Positions 18,807 to 27,871 of a stretch of DNA of 64,000 nucleotides are shown in pieces. Source of the DNA: Sulfobacillus benefaciens. GTDB lineage: Bacteria > Bacillota > Sulfobacillia > Sulfobacillales > Sulfobacillaceae. The stretch lies in contig PXYT01000001.1 of assembly GCA_003023725.1 (NCBI GenBank), forward strand, positions 186,001-250,000, in the 5' to 3' direction. The notes under the pieces are model-generated. The model worked only from the letters and a program-made list of their open reading frames with translations, did no database searches and had not been told where the DNA came from. Position 1 is the stretch's first letter, and every line of letters starts with the position of its first letter. The translations under genes and the position numbers were made by a program.

Positions 18807-19733
18807 TTGGCCTGGCTTTTCGAAGAACCGTCAACCCAGAAGGAACTGGCCGATAAATTTCGCGCTTTAATGGATGATAGGGAGATTTTAAAGATCCCAG
18901 GAGCCCACGATGCCATGGCTGCACTCGTTGCCAAATCTGTCGGATTCCAGTGTCTCTATCTTTCGGGGGGGGCCTATACCGCTAGTCGCGGTCTTCCGGA
19001 TATTGGTCTGGTCAGTTCATCCGAAGTCGCGGTGCGGGCATCGGATATTGTGCGGGCCACCAACTTGCCCCTATTGGTGGACATTGACACCGGGTTTGGC
19101 GGCGTCATTAATGCCGCGCGAACCGCCAGAGAAATGGCAGAGGCCCGCGTGGCAGCAGTTCAAATTGAAGATCAAGAGCTGCCCAAGAAATGCGGGCACC
19201 TCAACGGAAAGGCCCTAGTCTCGGCCGACGAAATGGCCGCGAAGATCCATGCCATCAAGCGGATGGTTCCGGACATGGTTGTTGTCGCCCGCACAGATGC
19301 TTATGGCGTCGAAGGGTTTTCCCAGGCCGTAGCCCGCGCTCAACAGTATGTCGAAGCTGGAGCCGATGCAATCTTTCCGGAGTCGCTCGATTCTGCACAG
19401 AGCTTTCAGAACATGGCTCGCGCACTCTCGGCGCCATTGTTGGCAAATATGACCGAATTCGGCAGGACCCCCTATTTTTCGGCCCAAGAGTTTGAACAGT
19501 GGGGATATCACATGGTCATCTTCCCAGTCTCCTCGCTTCGCGTTGCCGCGAAGGCCTATGAAGGTCTGTATCGCACTCTTGCGGAAAGCGGAACCCAAGC
19601 CAGTCTCTTGGACCAGATGCAAACCCGCAAGGAACTTTATGATCTCATTCGCTACTGGGACTATGAATCACTCGACGCACATATTGCCGAAACCATTCTG
19701 CCAAAAACCCCAGATAAGCCGACAACGGGTTGA
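18807..19733 (+). CDS. prpB: 2-methylisocitrate lyase
   Basis: A 308-residue isocitrate-lyase/PEP-mutase family protein. The loop KKCGHLNGKALVS carries the catalytic KKCGH motif of PrpB. Substrate and metal residues are in LVDIDTGFGG, the IEDQ segment and VARTDAYGVEGF. It splits 2-methylisocitrate into pyruvate and succinate, ending the methylcitrate cycle for propionyl-CoA. It starts at TTG with AAAGGGG 10 bp upstream. All three genes of this operon start at TTG. An intrinsic terminator overlaps the stop codon. Confidence 0.92.
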   Translation: MAWLFEEPSTQKELADKFRALMDDREILKIPGAHDAMAALVAKSVGFQCLYLSGGAYTASRGLPDIGLVSSSEVAVRASDIVRATNLPLLVDIDTGFGGVINAARTAREMAEARVAAVQIEDQELPKKCGHLNGKALVSADEMAAKIHAIKRMVPDMVVVARTDAYGVEGFSQAVARAQQYVEAGADAIFPESLDSAQSFQNMARALSAPLLANMTEFGRTPYFSAQEFEQWGYHMVIFPVSSLRVAAKAYEGLYRTLAESGTQASLLDQMQTRKELYDLIRYWDYESLDAHIAETILPKTPDKPTTG

Positions 19734-19760
19734 TCCGCCCGGATCAACCCGTTGTCTTTT
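19721..19760 (+). terminator. Strong intrinsic terminator of the prp operon
   Basis: A perfect 16-bp stem: 19721-19736 pairs with 19741-19756 across a 4-base loop (GCCC), followed by TTTT. The 5' arm includes the prpB stop codon. Confidence 0.93.
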
Positions 19761-19790
19761 CATAATGCCTCACCATGAAGGCTCCCCTGA

Positions 19791-21185
19791 TCATACTTCA
19801 TCCAATTCGCGAAGAAGCCGGGTGAGAGACGCTTTCGCGTCGCCGAACAACATAGAGGTTTTCGGATTGATGTAAAGAGGATTATCGATACCCGCAAATC
19901 CCGGATTCATGCTCCGTTTTAACACAATGACGCGCTGAGCCTGATCCACGTTCAAGATGGGCATTCCATACAAGGGACTGCCCGGTTGGTTTCGTGCAGC
20001 AGGGTTAGTGACATCGTTCGCTCCAATAACAAGGACAACATCGGTCTGCGGGAATTGCGGGTTAATGGCATCCATCTCGAATAAACTGTCGTAAGGCACA
20101 TCCGCCTCAGCCAATAAGACGTTCATGTGACCGGGCATACGCCCCGCTACGGGGTGAATCCCAAAGCGCACGGTAACGCCGCGCTGGCCGAGCTTTTCCA
20201 TCAGTTGCCGCACTTCTTGTTGCGCTCGGGCCACGGCCAGTCCGTACCCAGGAACCACGACCACATTCCGCGAATAAGCAAGAATCGTCGCCACATCCTC
20301 TACAGTCGCCGTCTGCACGACTCCATCGGCGTCGCCCACGGTACCGCCACCGCCTCCTGCAGCCACCTTGCCGAAAGCTCCGAAGAGAATATTTTGGATG
20401 GGCCGGTTCATGGCGCGGCTCATTGCCTGGGTCAGAATGGTTCCAGAGGCCCCGACCAATGCCCCGGCAATAATCAGCACATTGTTCGTCAGCAAGAACC
20501 CTGTCGCAGCTGCAGCCAGACCCGTAAAGGCGTTTAAGAGCGAAATGACCACAGGCATATCCGCGCCACCGATGGGCAACACGACAAGAACGCCCAATAC
20601 CGCCGAAATAATCACGTAAATGGTTAGCACAAGAAAATCATGGCTCCCCCCGGAAATCGCCATGGCAATGCCTAAGACGACCGCCAAGGCCAATAATATC
20701 CCGTTCAGAAGTTTCTGCGCACCAAAAGTAATCGGACGGCCTGTGATTAACTCTTGCAGTTTGATAAACGCGAGAAGGCTCCCAGTAAAACTGATCGACC
20801 CAATCAGAATGGTCAAAAGCGCACTGATCGAGCTGCCGGGAGTTGATATTCCGTGAGACCAACTGGAGTGCAGTGCTCCAATCGAAATGAGGGATGCAGC
20901 ACCTCCCCCCATCCCGTTGAATAAGGCCACCATTTGTGGCATCGCTGTCATCCGGACTTTTTTGGCTGCGTACGTGCCCACAAAAGCCCCCACAATGATC
21001 GTGACACCAATCAAAAGCCAGGAATAGGAATGGTACCGGAGCACTGTGACGATAAACGCAATCACCATACCGCTGGCAGCCGTTAAATTCCCTGAGCGTG
21101 CGGTGGCAGGCGATCGTAAGCGCATTACACCCATAATGAATAACACCGCAGTTAGCAGATAGCCAACTTCCAAAACAGTATTCAT
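19791..21185 (-). CDS. pntB: NAD(P) transhydrogenase subunit beta
   Basis: A 464-residue integral membrane subunit with about nine helices followed by the NADP(H)-binding domain dIII. The dIII signature runs VVVPGYGLAVARAQ, then IHPVAGRMPGHMNVLLAEA, then VVLVIGANDVTNPAAR. With PntA it couples the proton gradient to hydride transfer from NADH to NADP+, supplying NADPH for biosynthesis and CO2 fixation. It is the last of three adjacent genes, 7 bp after the small alpha-2 gene. Confidence 0.95.
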   Translation of the reverse strand: MNTVLEVGYLLTAVLFIMGVMRLRSPATARSGNLTAASGMVIAFIVTVLRYHSYSWLLIGVTIIVGAFVGTYAAKKVRMTAMPQMVALFNGMGGGAASLISIGALHSSWSHGISTPGSSISALLTILIGSISFTGSLLAFIKLQELITGRPITFGAQKLLNGILLALAVVLGIAMAISGGSHDFLVLTIYVIISAVLGVLVVLPIGGADMPVVISLLNAFTGLAAAATGFLLTNNVLIIAGALVGASGTILTQAMSRAMNRPIQNILFGAFGKVAAGGGGGTVGDADGVVQTATVEDVATILAYSRNVVVVPGYGLAVARAQQEVRQLMEKLGQRGVTVRFGIHPVAGRMPGHMNVLLAEADVPYDSLFEMDAINPQFPQTDVVLVIGANDVTNPAARNQPGSPLYGMPILNVDQAQRVIVLKRSMNPGFAGIDNPLYINPKTSMLFGDAKASLTRLLRELDEV

Positions 21186-21192
21186 CTATTAT

Positions 21193-21495
21193 TCACTCCG
21201 TAGGCCGTTCGGCGGATTTTGTCTTAAACATGCCCAATATTCTATCAGTAACCACGTAACCTCCCACAACATTCAGTGTGGCTAAAAACACTGCAGCCAC
21301 TGCAATCACTACGTCCAAAGTGCCGTGAACCGATGAAGCCAGCGCAATAGCCCCAACCAAGATAACGCCGTGAATGGCATTGGTAGCCGACATGAGCGGA
21401 GTATGCAGCACCGACGGGACCTTTGAAATGAGTTGAAAACCGACAAAGACGGCCAGTACAAAAATATACACTTCTATTAGCAAATGACTGAGCAT
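21193..21495 (-). CDS. pntAB: NAD(P) transhydrogenase subunit alpha-2 (membrane part)
   Basis: A 100-residue protein with three membrane helices (IEVYIFVLAVFVGFQL, IHGVILVGAIALASS, VVIAVAAVFLATLNVVGGY). It matches the transmembrane C-terminal part that is fused to PntA in E. coli but is a separate gene in many bacteria. The MSATNAIHG motif between helices 1 and 2 is characteristic. It lies between pntAA and pntB in a tight operon, with 10 and 7 bp gaps. Confidence 0.92.
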   Translation of the reverse strand: MLSHLLIEVYIFVLAVFVGFQLISKVPSVLHTPLMSATNAIHGVILVGAIALASSVHGTLDVVIAVAAVFLATLNVVGGYVVTDRILGMFKTKSAERPTE

Positions 21496-21505
21496 TTGTT
21501 ATCCA

Positions 21506-22669
21506 TCAACTCCTCACTTGTTCCATACGTTGAGCAAGGACCTCATGAAGAACCTTCCCGCCGCGAAGAATCATGGTGCGGGAAACGATTTCATCGTTGA
21601 CGTCGAGGTCTTTGCCCTCCTCACCCAAACCCATAGCAAACAGATGGTTCAGGAAATTCAGTACGTTGCGCGAGTACAACTGGCTCGCATGCGGGGCTAA
21701 TTGCGAAGCAATGTTGAGGGGGGCGTCAATAGTGACCCCGTTATCTGTTACTATGCGCTGTCCTGGTTGGCTCAATTCGCAATTCCCGCCAGTTTCCGCG
21801 GCCAAATCGACAATCACCGAACCCGCCCGCATGCTGGAAACCATTTCCTTTGTGACCAACAAGGGGGCCGGTTTTCCGGGAATGAGTGCGGTTGTGATGA
21901 CAACGTCGGCTTCGGACACGGGTTTCGACAGCAGGTTGATTTCCTGCTGATGGATGTCCTCTGCGAGGGCTTGTGCATACCCTTCTGTCGTCTGTTGCGT
22001 TTGAATCTCCAACGTCAGAAACGATGCCCCCAGACTCTCGACCTGTTCCCGTACTACGGGACGAGTATCGAAGGCCCGCACAATGGCTCCCAATCTATGT
22101 GTCGTCGCAATAGCCTGCAACCCCGCCACACCGGCTCCAAGCACCAGAACATGCGCCGGGGTAATGGTCCCGGCCGCTGTCATTAAAAGGGGGAAAAGTC
22201 TGGGCAGCTGCTCAGCCCCGATAATAGCCGCACGGTAGCCAGCGATGGTACTCATGGATGATAGCACGTCCATGCTCTGTGCCCGGCTGATGCGCGGCAT
22301 TACATCCATACTAAAGGCTGTCAACTTATTTCTGAGAAGGACTTCATACATCTCTGGGGGCGAAGACAAGGGACCTAGCATTCCAATAATATAGGCTTCC
22401 TCGCGCAAGAAGGCAAAAGGAGATGTCGGACTGAAATCGGTGTTTTGCACCGTGACGACGAGATCCACCGACTTCATCCATCCCTGTTCAGACCTGGCTA
22501 CTTCTGCTCCGGCATCACGGTATTGCTGATCTGAAAATCCGGATGCCATTCCCGCCCCTTCTTCTACAAGAACCCGGTGATTCATTTTGGTGATCCGAGC
22601 GACCGTCTCCGGGACAAGCGAAACACGGCGCTCCCGAGGACCCCGCTCACGGGGAACGGCAATAAGCAT
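21506..22669 (-). CDS. pntAA: NAD(P) transhydrogenase subunit alpha-1 (NAD-binding)
   Basis: The soluble dI domain, 387 residues from the ATG at 22669. That ATG has GGAGG about 10 bp upstream and yields MLIAVPRERGPRERRVSLVPE, the typical family start. The alanine-dehydrogenase/PntA fold is shown by VLVLGAGVAGLQAIATTHRLGA (NAD-binding loop), the AFDTRPVVREQVESLGA segment and the VIVDLAAETGGNCE loop. It binds NAD(H). It leads the pnt operon. Confidence 0.93.
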   Translation of the reverse strand: MLIAVPRERGPRERRVSLVPETVARITKMNHRVLVEEGAGMASGFSDQQYRDAGAEVARSEQGWMKSVDLVVTVQNTDFSPTSPFAFLREEAYIIGMLGPLSSPPEMYEVLLRNKLTAFSMDVMPRISRAQSMDVLSSMSTIAGYRAAIIGAEQLPRLFPLLMTAAGTITPAHVLVLGAGVAGLQAIATTHRLGAIVRAFDTRPVVREQVESLGASFLTLEIQTQQTTEGYAQALAEDIHQQEINLLSKPVSEADVVITTALIPGKPAPLLVTKEMVSSMRAGSVIVDLAAETGGNCELSQPGQRIVTDNGVTIDAPLNIASQLAPHASQLYSRNVLNFLNHLFAMGLGEEGKDLDVNDEIVSRTMILRGGKVLHEVLAQRMEQVRS

Positions 22670-22800
22670 GTGTCGAATTACCTCCAAACCGCGCTTGCGG
22701 TAAAATGGCAAACACTTCCGCGAATATTATACAATTTATCTCCGATTGCGAACTTCCTGTCAACGCTAAGCGTGTATAATTGCAGAATAATCACCCAATG

Positions 22801-23025
22801 AGGGTTCAGCACGTTAGACGATAGCATAAGGCCTTCTATGTGGCAAATACGCGTTCACGGGGGACTTTATCACATTCCAAGCGCTCTGACATGTGTGCCT
22901 CATATGTCAGTCGTAGTTTCAGCGTGGCCGACAAGGCTTGAAGTTCCACACTATCGTAGAGATCAAGCTAGTTAAGGTGTGGAACGGAACGCACGGAAAA
23001 AAATACGGAAGGGACTGTTGCAGGA
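22801..23025 (+). promoter_or_regulatory. Structured untranslated leader upstream of the kinase gene
   Basis: A gene-free leader of about 225 bases follows a TATAAT box (22775-22780). It contains a 10-bp hairpin with one G-U pair (22886-22895 with 22901-22910, loop TGCCT). It also has a 9-bp inverted repeat, GTTCCACAC (22943-22951) with GTGTGGAAC (22977-22985). The loop of the second element includes CTATCGT (22951-22957), which is complementary to ACGATAG at 22818-22824, so a long-range or pseudoknot contact is possible. It matches no riboswitch class I know. The -35 region is unclear. Confidence 0.45.
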
Positions 23026-23895
23026 ATGCTGCCATGGCAAGAAACAGTGGTGAAACACTTTGGCCAAGCCGTCTTGATCCCCATAGCCGGAGGATCATTA
23101 GCTGCCAGTTATGAACTGCGTACCAATCAGGGACGTTACTTCCTTAAATACTACGACCCCGCCACTGTTTACGATTCGGCGATCACATGGCGTGAAACCT
23201 CAGCGCTGCAGGCACTTAAGCAATCCGGCTGGCCAGTGCCGGATGTGATTCTTAGCCACGACTCGTGTATTGTTTTGTCGTGGATTGAGCATGGTTCCCC
23301 AAATCGCCGAAATGCCGCAGGAGAAATTTTAGGTCGAATATTGGGGAAAGTTCATCAACACCGTGCCGACAGTTATTCTCTTCCGTGGGGTAACGCAATA
23401 GGCGTGCTGCAACGGCCTTCCGAACCGTATGCACGAGGCGGCGACTTTTATTGGTTGGTTCGTCTGCTTCCATTGCTCGAGGATTTGATACCGGGTTTTC
23501 CTTTTCTCCGTGAGATTATTCACTGGGAACAACCCATTCGCAATTTTCTTAACCATTCAATCAGGCATCCGACGCTGGTTCACGGTGATTTGTGGAGCGG
23601 AAACTTTCTCTGGCGTCCGGATGCAAGCCCTTTTGTCATCGACCCCGCGGGATACTTCGGAGACCCGGTTTCGGACGTAGCCTTTGCCGAATTATTTGGC
23701 GGCTTCCCGCAGACTTTTTATGACTGCTACTGGGCGTCGTTTGGAAGAGACGAATATTACGAGTGCAAAAAACCTCTATATCAACTCTATCATGCCTTAG
23801 TCCATCTCAAATTGTTCGGACAAAGCTATTGGGGACTAACTCAGAGTCTTGCAGAGCAAATTCGCCATAGCCCGTGTTTGAAGGGCGCAGAATAA
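23026..23895 (+). CDS. Fructosamine-3-kinase family protein
   Basis: A 289-residue aminoglycoside-phosphotransferase-fold kinase of the fructosamine kinase type. The N-terminal ATP lobe has GGSLAASYELRTNQGRYFLK with the conserved lysine. The catalytic loop is VHGDLWSGNFLW, and the metal site is VIDPAGYFGDPVSDVAFAELF, which is diagnostic of this family. Members phosphorylate ketoamine adducts and so start deglycation. The ATG follows GGAAGGGA at about 10 bp. It is preceded by an unusual structured leader and is not in an evident operon. Confidence 0.85.
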   Translation: MLPWQETVVKHFGQAVLIPIAGGSLAASYELRTNQGRYFLKYYDPATVYDSAITWRETSALQALKQSGWPVPDVILSHDSCIVLSWIEHGSPNRRNAAGEILGRILGKVHQHRADSYSLPWGNAIGVLQRPSEPYARGGDFYWLVRLLPLLEDLIPGFPFLREIIHWEQPIRNFLNHSIRHPTLVHGDLWSGNFLWRPDASPFVIDPAGYFGDPVSDVAFAELFGGFPQTFYDCYWASFGRDEYYECKKPLYQLYHALVHLKLFGQSYWGLTQSLAEQIRHSPCLKGAE

Positions 23896-24023
23896 AGACC
23901 GGCGGTTGTACCTCTTGGGCAAACCAGGTACACTGAAAAGGTGCGATTGGATCGAAACAATTTTGCAATATCAGTATGACAGCATGTTAAGGTATCAACG
24001 GTATCAACGAAGGAGAGTGCAAC

Positions 24024-24983
24024 ATGGCAAATCCGCAGCGGGTTACGAAAGCGATAGGTGCAGGCCTTGTCGTATCATTGGGTGCGGTGGCACTGGCAGG
24101 CTGTGGACAATCTTCAACAACATCATCGTCCAAACCTTTGGCAGTTGTCAACGGACAGGATATTACCAATTCACAGCTCGGCACAATGGTCCGCATGACT
24201 GAATTATTTAATGGCTCCACCTTGCCCAACACTAAGTCGGAAAAAGTCAACGAGGTCAAATACCTGGTTCAGGAACAAAGCGTAGCGGACTGGACGCTGT
24301 CGCATCACCTCATTACCACATCCAAAGCCAAGGCGTCTGCAGCCAAAGTGATAAGCAAATCGATCGAACCACAAGTTGGAGGAAAGAGCGGACTGAACAA
24401 GTTGCTAAAAAGCAAAGGGGTAACTTTCCAACAACTCAGCAACTATTTGACCCAGCAAATGATCTTGCAACAAGCTTATAAAAAAGCCACAGCGCACGTG
24501 AAACCGATTACTACCACTGCCGCCAAATCATTTTATAAGGCTCATCCGCAATATTTTACCGGAACGCCTCAAGTGGAACTGCGGGAGATTACCGTGAAAA
24601 CGCAGTCCGAAGCTAACAACATTGTCACGCAACTTAAAGGCGGTGCGAGTTTTTCAACTTTAGCCAAAAAGGATACTACAAACACGGCGCTCAAGAGCAA
24701 AGGCGGAGAAATCGGTTGGACTGCCGATTCTCTGCAATCTCTGTCTCCGGCCGTGTATAAAGAGGTCAGCGCCTTAAAGACCGGACAATACGGAGTGACC
24801 AAGGGCTCCCATGGATATGACGTTATCCAGGTTCAAGGCACCAAACCCGCTAAAGAAAGTCCCTTTAGCCAAGTTGAAAGCCAGGTCAAGACAAATTTGC
24901 TGCAAACTGAGCAGAGCAGCGCGTATCAAACCTTTGCAGGGAAGATTGTCAAACAGTCCAAAGTCCACATCTATTTCAAGTAG
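24024..24983 (+). CDS. PrsA-like lipoprotein peptidyl-prolyl isomerase
   Basis: A 319-residue secreted foldase. The signal peptide ends in the lipobox LAGC with the lipidated cysteine at residue 27. A SurA-N-like helical region covers about residues 40-170. A parvulin (PpiC) domain lies at about 175-290 and shows VELREITVKTQSEANNIV, the KGGEIGW loop and GYDVIQVQG. It would help fold exported proteins at the outer face of the membrane. GGAGAG lies upstream of the ATG. A terminator follows. Confidence 0.88.
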   Translation: MANPQRVTKAIGAGLVVSLGAVALAGCGQSSTTSSSKPLAVVNGQDITNSQLGTMVRMTELFNGSTLPNTKSEKVNEVKYLVQEQSVADWTLSHHLITTSKAKASAAKVISKSIEPQVGGKSGLNKLLKSKGVTFQQLSNYLTQQMILQQAYKKATAHVKPITTTAAKSFYKAHPQYFTGTPQVELREITVKTQSEANNIVTQLKGGASFSTLAKKDTTNTALKSKGGEIGWTADSLQSLSPAVYKEVSALKTGQYGVTKGSHGYDVIQVQGTKPAKESPFSQVESQVKTNLLQTEQSSAYQTFAGKIVKQSKVHIYFK

Positions 24984-24997
24984 ACTCCCCCCAAAAC

Positions 24998-25025
24998 GAA
25001 ACCGCCTCCATGTGGGGGCGGTTTC
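24998..25025. terminator. Bidirectional terminator between prsA-like and LCP genes
   Basis: GAAACCGCC (24998-25006) pairs with GGCGGTTTC (25017-25025). The genes on either side converge here. The minus-strand exit has a short T run (GTTTTG), while the plus-strand exit is less T-rich. Confidence 0.75.
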
Positions 25026-25034
25026 AATGTATCT

Positions 25035-26318
25035 TTAAGGCTTAGCGACATAGTCACTGCCAACCGTGATTTTCACATCCCACGGCGTGGTGTGATACGC
25101 TGTGAACGAACTAAGGGACGGTCCCGTAAGAGCTGCAAGCCGGCTTCCCAGCCATTTATCGCCGGTTGTGTTCAAGATCACAGTGCGGTGGTGATTATGA
25201 TGATTGGCCCAGCCAATACCGACAACCGTGTAACCCTGCGCACTCAATTTGTGGGCCAGTGCCTGTGCGGGAGCCAATGTACCGGTTCCGCTCGCCACAA
25301 AGATTTTTACGCTCTTTTTTTGACTTTTGGTAAGCGGAGACGCCAATAACACGTCCTGAATAAGGACGCGGCTGAGATGCGGATCATACGTCCAGTAACT
25401 CAACTGTTGGTGCATGTACGGATCCATATGAGTCGATCCGTAACCTGGCACGGTAGCATATCGGACCGTGCTAAGGGGCACATGACGCGCGGCCAATCCG
25501 AGGGAAATCAACTGATTCGCGGAAAGATTGGTGTAGCTTAAAGCATGGATAACATCGCCCGCCAATGTTGGCCAGTGAACAATGTTTTGCGGTTTCAACA
25601 ATTGTTGGGCCATATCGTGCAACAACTGCTGCTGTTGCTGGATGCGGCCGATATCTCCGGTGGCCGTCTGCCGAAACCGTGCAAACTCCAGCACTTGCTG
25701 CCCGTTTAAGTGATGAACGCCTTTTTTGAGGTTGATGCCCAAAGGTCCGCCGGGCTGGTACACTTCGTTTTGCGGCACATTAACCGTGAGTCCGCCCATG
25801 TCGTTAATAATTTTTTCGAATTGAAACATGCTGACATAGGCGTAATAATCCACAGGAACATGAAAGGTTTTTTGAATCGTCTGAACCATTTCCTGCACGC
25901 CGCCAAAATACGTCGCTTCCGCAATCTTTGTCTTGCCAATTCCCGGGAGCGCCACGCGGGTATCTCTCGGGATCGACATCACACCGATCTGTTTGGTTTT
26001 TGGGTCAAATGACACTAAAATAATGGTATCGGACCTGTCGCGCACTTTTCCATTCTTGATGACGTGATTATTCACGGTCGCCAACGAATTTCCCATTAGC
26101 AGAAAAGTAATGCGATGATCAAAGGCCGGGTTGCCAGACGCCTGATTATAATGAACAACTTTCGGAGTCAGCAACAAATTCTTCGGATTCGCATAATAGC
26201 GATAGATGGCATAACCGCCCGCAGCAAGCACGACAAGAATGGCAATTATCCAGGCCAAAACTTTTCCTGTTTTTCGCTGTGTCTTTCTCGTCGCGTCCGC
26301 ACGTCTCTGTGAAACCAC
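25035..26318 (-). CDS. LytR-CpsA-Psr (LCP) family cell-wall ligase
   Basis: A 427-residue membrane protein. After a basic N-terminus comes one helix (VLAWIIAILVVLAAGGYAIY, about residues 19-38). The LCP domain covers roughly residues 80-260, with RSDTIILVSFDPKTKQIGVMSIPRDTRV holding the conserved Arg/Asp residues that bind pyrophosphate-lipid substrates. NLKKGVHHLNGQQVLEFARFRQ is the second signature. The last 100 residues match a LytR_C domain (IFVASGTGTLAPAQALAHKL). Such enzymes attach anionic or other polymers to peptidoglycan. It starts at GTG with GGGAGG 8 bp upstream. Single gene. Confidence 0.88.
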   Translation of the reverse strand: MVSQRRADATRKTQRKTGKVLAWIIAILVVLAAGGYAIYRYYANPKNLLLTPKVVHYNQASGNPAFDHRITFLLMGNSLATVNNHVIKNGKVRDRSDTIILVSFDPKTKQIGVMSIPRDTRVALPGIGKTKIAEATYFGGVQEMVQTIQKTFHVPVDYYAYVSMFQFEKIINDMGGLTVNVPQNEVYQPGGPLGINLKKGVHHLNGQQVLEFARFRQTATGDIGRIQQQQQLLHDMAQQLLKPQNIVHWPTLAGDVIHALSYTNLSANQLISLGLAARHVPLSTVRYATVPGYGSTHMDPYMHQQLSYWTYDPHLSRVLIQDVLLASPLTKSQKKSVKIFVASGTGTLAPAQALAHKLSAQGYTVVGIGWANHHNHHRTVILNTTGDKWLGSRLAALTGPSLSSFTAYHTTPWDVKITVGSDYVAKP

Positions 26319-26509
26319 GATTTAACCTCCCAGTTATGGTCCCAACCATTGCAAATCGGAGAGACAATACCACAATATTATCTACTATACACTGTCCTCA
26401 ATTAATACGTATCGACATTTTGTTGAAAATGCCGAGGCTTGTCAGAAAAATTCTTGCCCATTATACTTCATTATGATTTCAATACCGTTTCAAGGAGAGG
26501 GTGGGTGTT

Positions 26510-27133
26510 GTGCGTCAGCGAACACTGAGCATTGTGATGGGCGTCCTTGCCGGGTTGACGCTTGCGGGCTGCGGAGCATCCGCTCCTATTCAGATTTCCG
26601 CAATAAACAGCCGTCAAATTGCACGGACGGTTAATCAGTGGTCCCTACCCCTCATAACCGGCAAAACGGTTAAAAGTTCACAGACTTTAATCAATCCGCT
26701 GACCTCAGCCCCCTCCTCCCCTTATGCCGCCCTCATAAAGAACACCTTGGCCGACCCGGCCATGGGTGTGACTAGCGATTGGCACGGATTAACGGTCCCG
26801 GCCGTGTGGATAACGGACGGACGGACCACCTTCAATGTCAATATGTACCGGGGTATTACCAACAATCCCAGTATCACGACGCCCGTTCGAGTCACTCGTG
26901 CGCGCGTGCACAATCTCGTCCTGCGCATCATGCACAACCATTACATGCTGTTGTCACGGCATTCCTACATTGTGGTCATCCAGAAGATTTCCGCCAGAAT
27001 CGCCAACCAGCTCACCAAAGCCGGCAGTAGCATAGTGGAAAACATAGACACCAGCACCAACAAACCAGCCTACATGATCCTGTGGGTCGGTCAAAGCACA
27101 ATTAAGAAGCACGTCTCCCCCGTCAAGTTATAA
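26510..27133 (+). CDS. Hypothetical lipoprotein
   Basis: A 207-residue secreted protein of unknown function. The signal peptide runs to lipobox LAGC, with the lipidated cysteine at residue 21. I prefer the GTG at 26510 over the one at 26501 because AGGAGAGG then has a normal 9-bp spacing. The mature part has no domain I recognise; it is Thr- and Asn-rich with several short beta-like segments. It lies between the LCP gene (divergent) and another lipoprotein gene, with about 190 bp on the downstream side. Confidence 0.7.
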   Translation: MRQRTLSIVMGVLAGLTLAGCGASAPIQISAINSRQIARTVNQWSLPLITGKTVKSSQTLINPLTSAPSSPYAALIKNTLADPAMGVTSDWHGLTVPAVWITDGRTTFNVNMYRGITNNPSITTPVRVTRARVHNLVLRIMHNHYMLLSRHSYIVVIQKISARIANQLTKAGSSIVENIDTSTNKPAYMILWVGQSTIKKHVSPVKL

Positions 27134-27325
27134 ACACTCATCGTTCGAGAACCAATTCCTGTTTTAGGGAAAATTTCATTAATTTTTTAAGGAGAGTAAA
27201 AGAAAATCTGCTCACTTTTCCTCAATATATGGTATGGTTTTTAAGTACTAATCTATTATCATCTCTACTTTGGGATGATACGAGTTGCTTCAATAACTTG
27301 ACACGTGTATTCAGGAGGCAAGTCA

Positions 27326-27844
27326 ATGAAACCTGTCGCAAAGTGGGGAGCCGTGGCTGTCATTGGGCTCGCAACCGTAGGCTTGGCGGGCTGTGGCGCA
27401 TCTCCCATTGATGCATCACAATTCATGCAAGTTCATCCTGCTTCGAAAACCATAGACCTCAAAATCATCGGTGAATACAGCAGCAGCCAGCAGGTCAACA
27501 CCTTCAATGGTTACACCAACGGCAAAATGGTTGTCACAATTCCCCTCGGCTACCATGTTAACATGAGCTTTAAAAATCAGGGCCCCATTCCGGAAGCTGT
27601 CGGAATTTATAATCACAACCACTTGGCCTTTTCCCATGCGGGAATGCCCTACAGTCAAGTCATGATCAGTCCCACTGCAGGACTGCTACCGGGACAGTCG
27701 CAAACCTTTCGATTTACGGCAACTCAAGTCGGGACCTACAAGTTGGCCAACGTGCTTAACGGCAACCCCAACGGCACACCAACTAGCGGACAGTGGGACA
27801 TCGTCCGGGTGGTTTCTTCGGGAAGTCCGAACCTATCGAGTTGA
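27326..27844 (+). CDS. Sulfocyanin-like cupredoxin lipoprotein without copper ligands
   Basis: A 172-residue lipoprotein (lipobox LAGC, Cys23; ATG with AGGAGG 7 bp upstream). The mature part resembles sulfocyanin. FNGYTNGKMVVTIPLGYHVNMSF with NQGPIPEAVGI matches the first strands, and GQSQTFRFTATQVGTYKLAN with TSGQWDIVRV matches the C-terminal strands. Sulfocyanins bind type 1 copper through a His after 'PH' and a Cys-His-Met set in a LACGIPGHAxxGMW-type loop. Here those places read PEAV and LANVLNGNPNGTPTSGQW, so the cysteine, histidines and methionine are absent. A non-copper structural or regulatory role is likely. Similarity is judged by eye. Confidence 0.65.
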   Translation: MKPVAKWGAVAVIGLATVGLAGCGASPIDASQFMQVHPASKTIDLKIIGEYSSSQQVNTFNGYTNGKMVVTIPLGYHVNMSFKNQGPIPEAVGIYNHNHLAFSHAGMPYSQVMISPTAGLLPGQSQTFRFTATQVGTYKLANVLNGNPNGTPTSGQWDIVRVVSSGSPNLSS

Positions 27845-27871
27845 TAGACCCAATATTCTTACTATTACGTC

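Noticed and set aside
22726-22763. A pnt operon promoter with TATAAT (complement of 22726-22731) and TTGACA (complement of 22758-22763)
   Set aside because: The spacer is 26 bp, well outside the working range. The real -35 is probably elsewhere.
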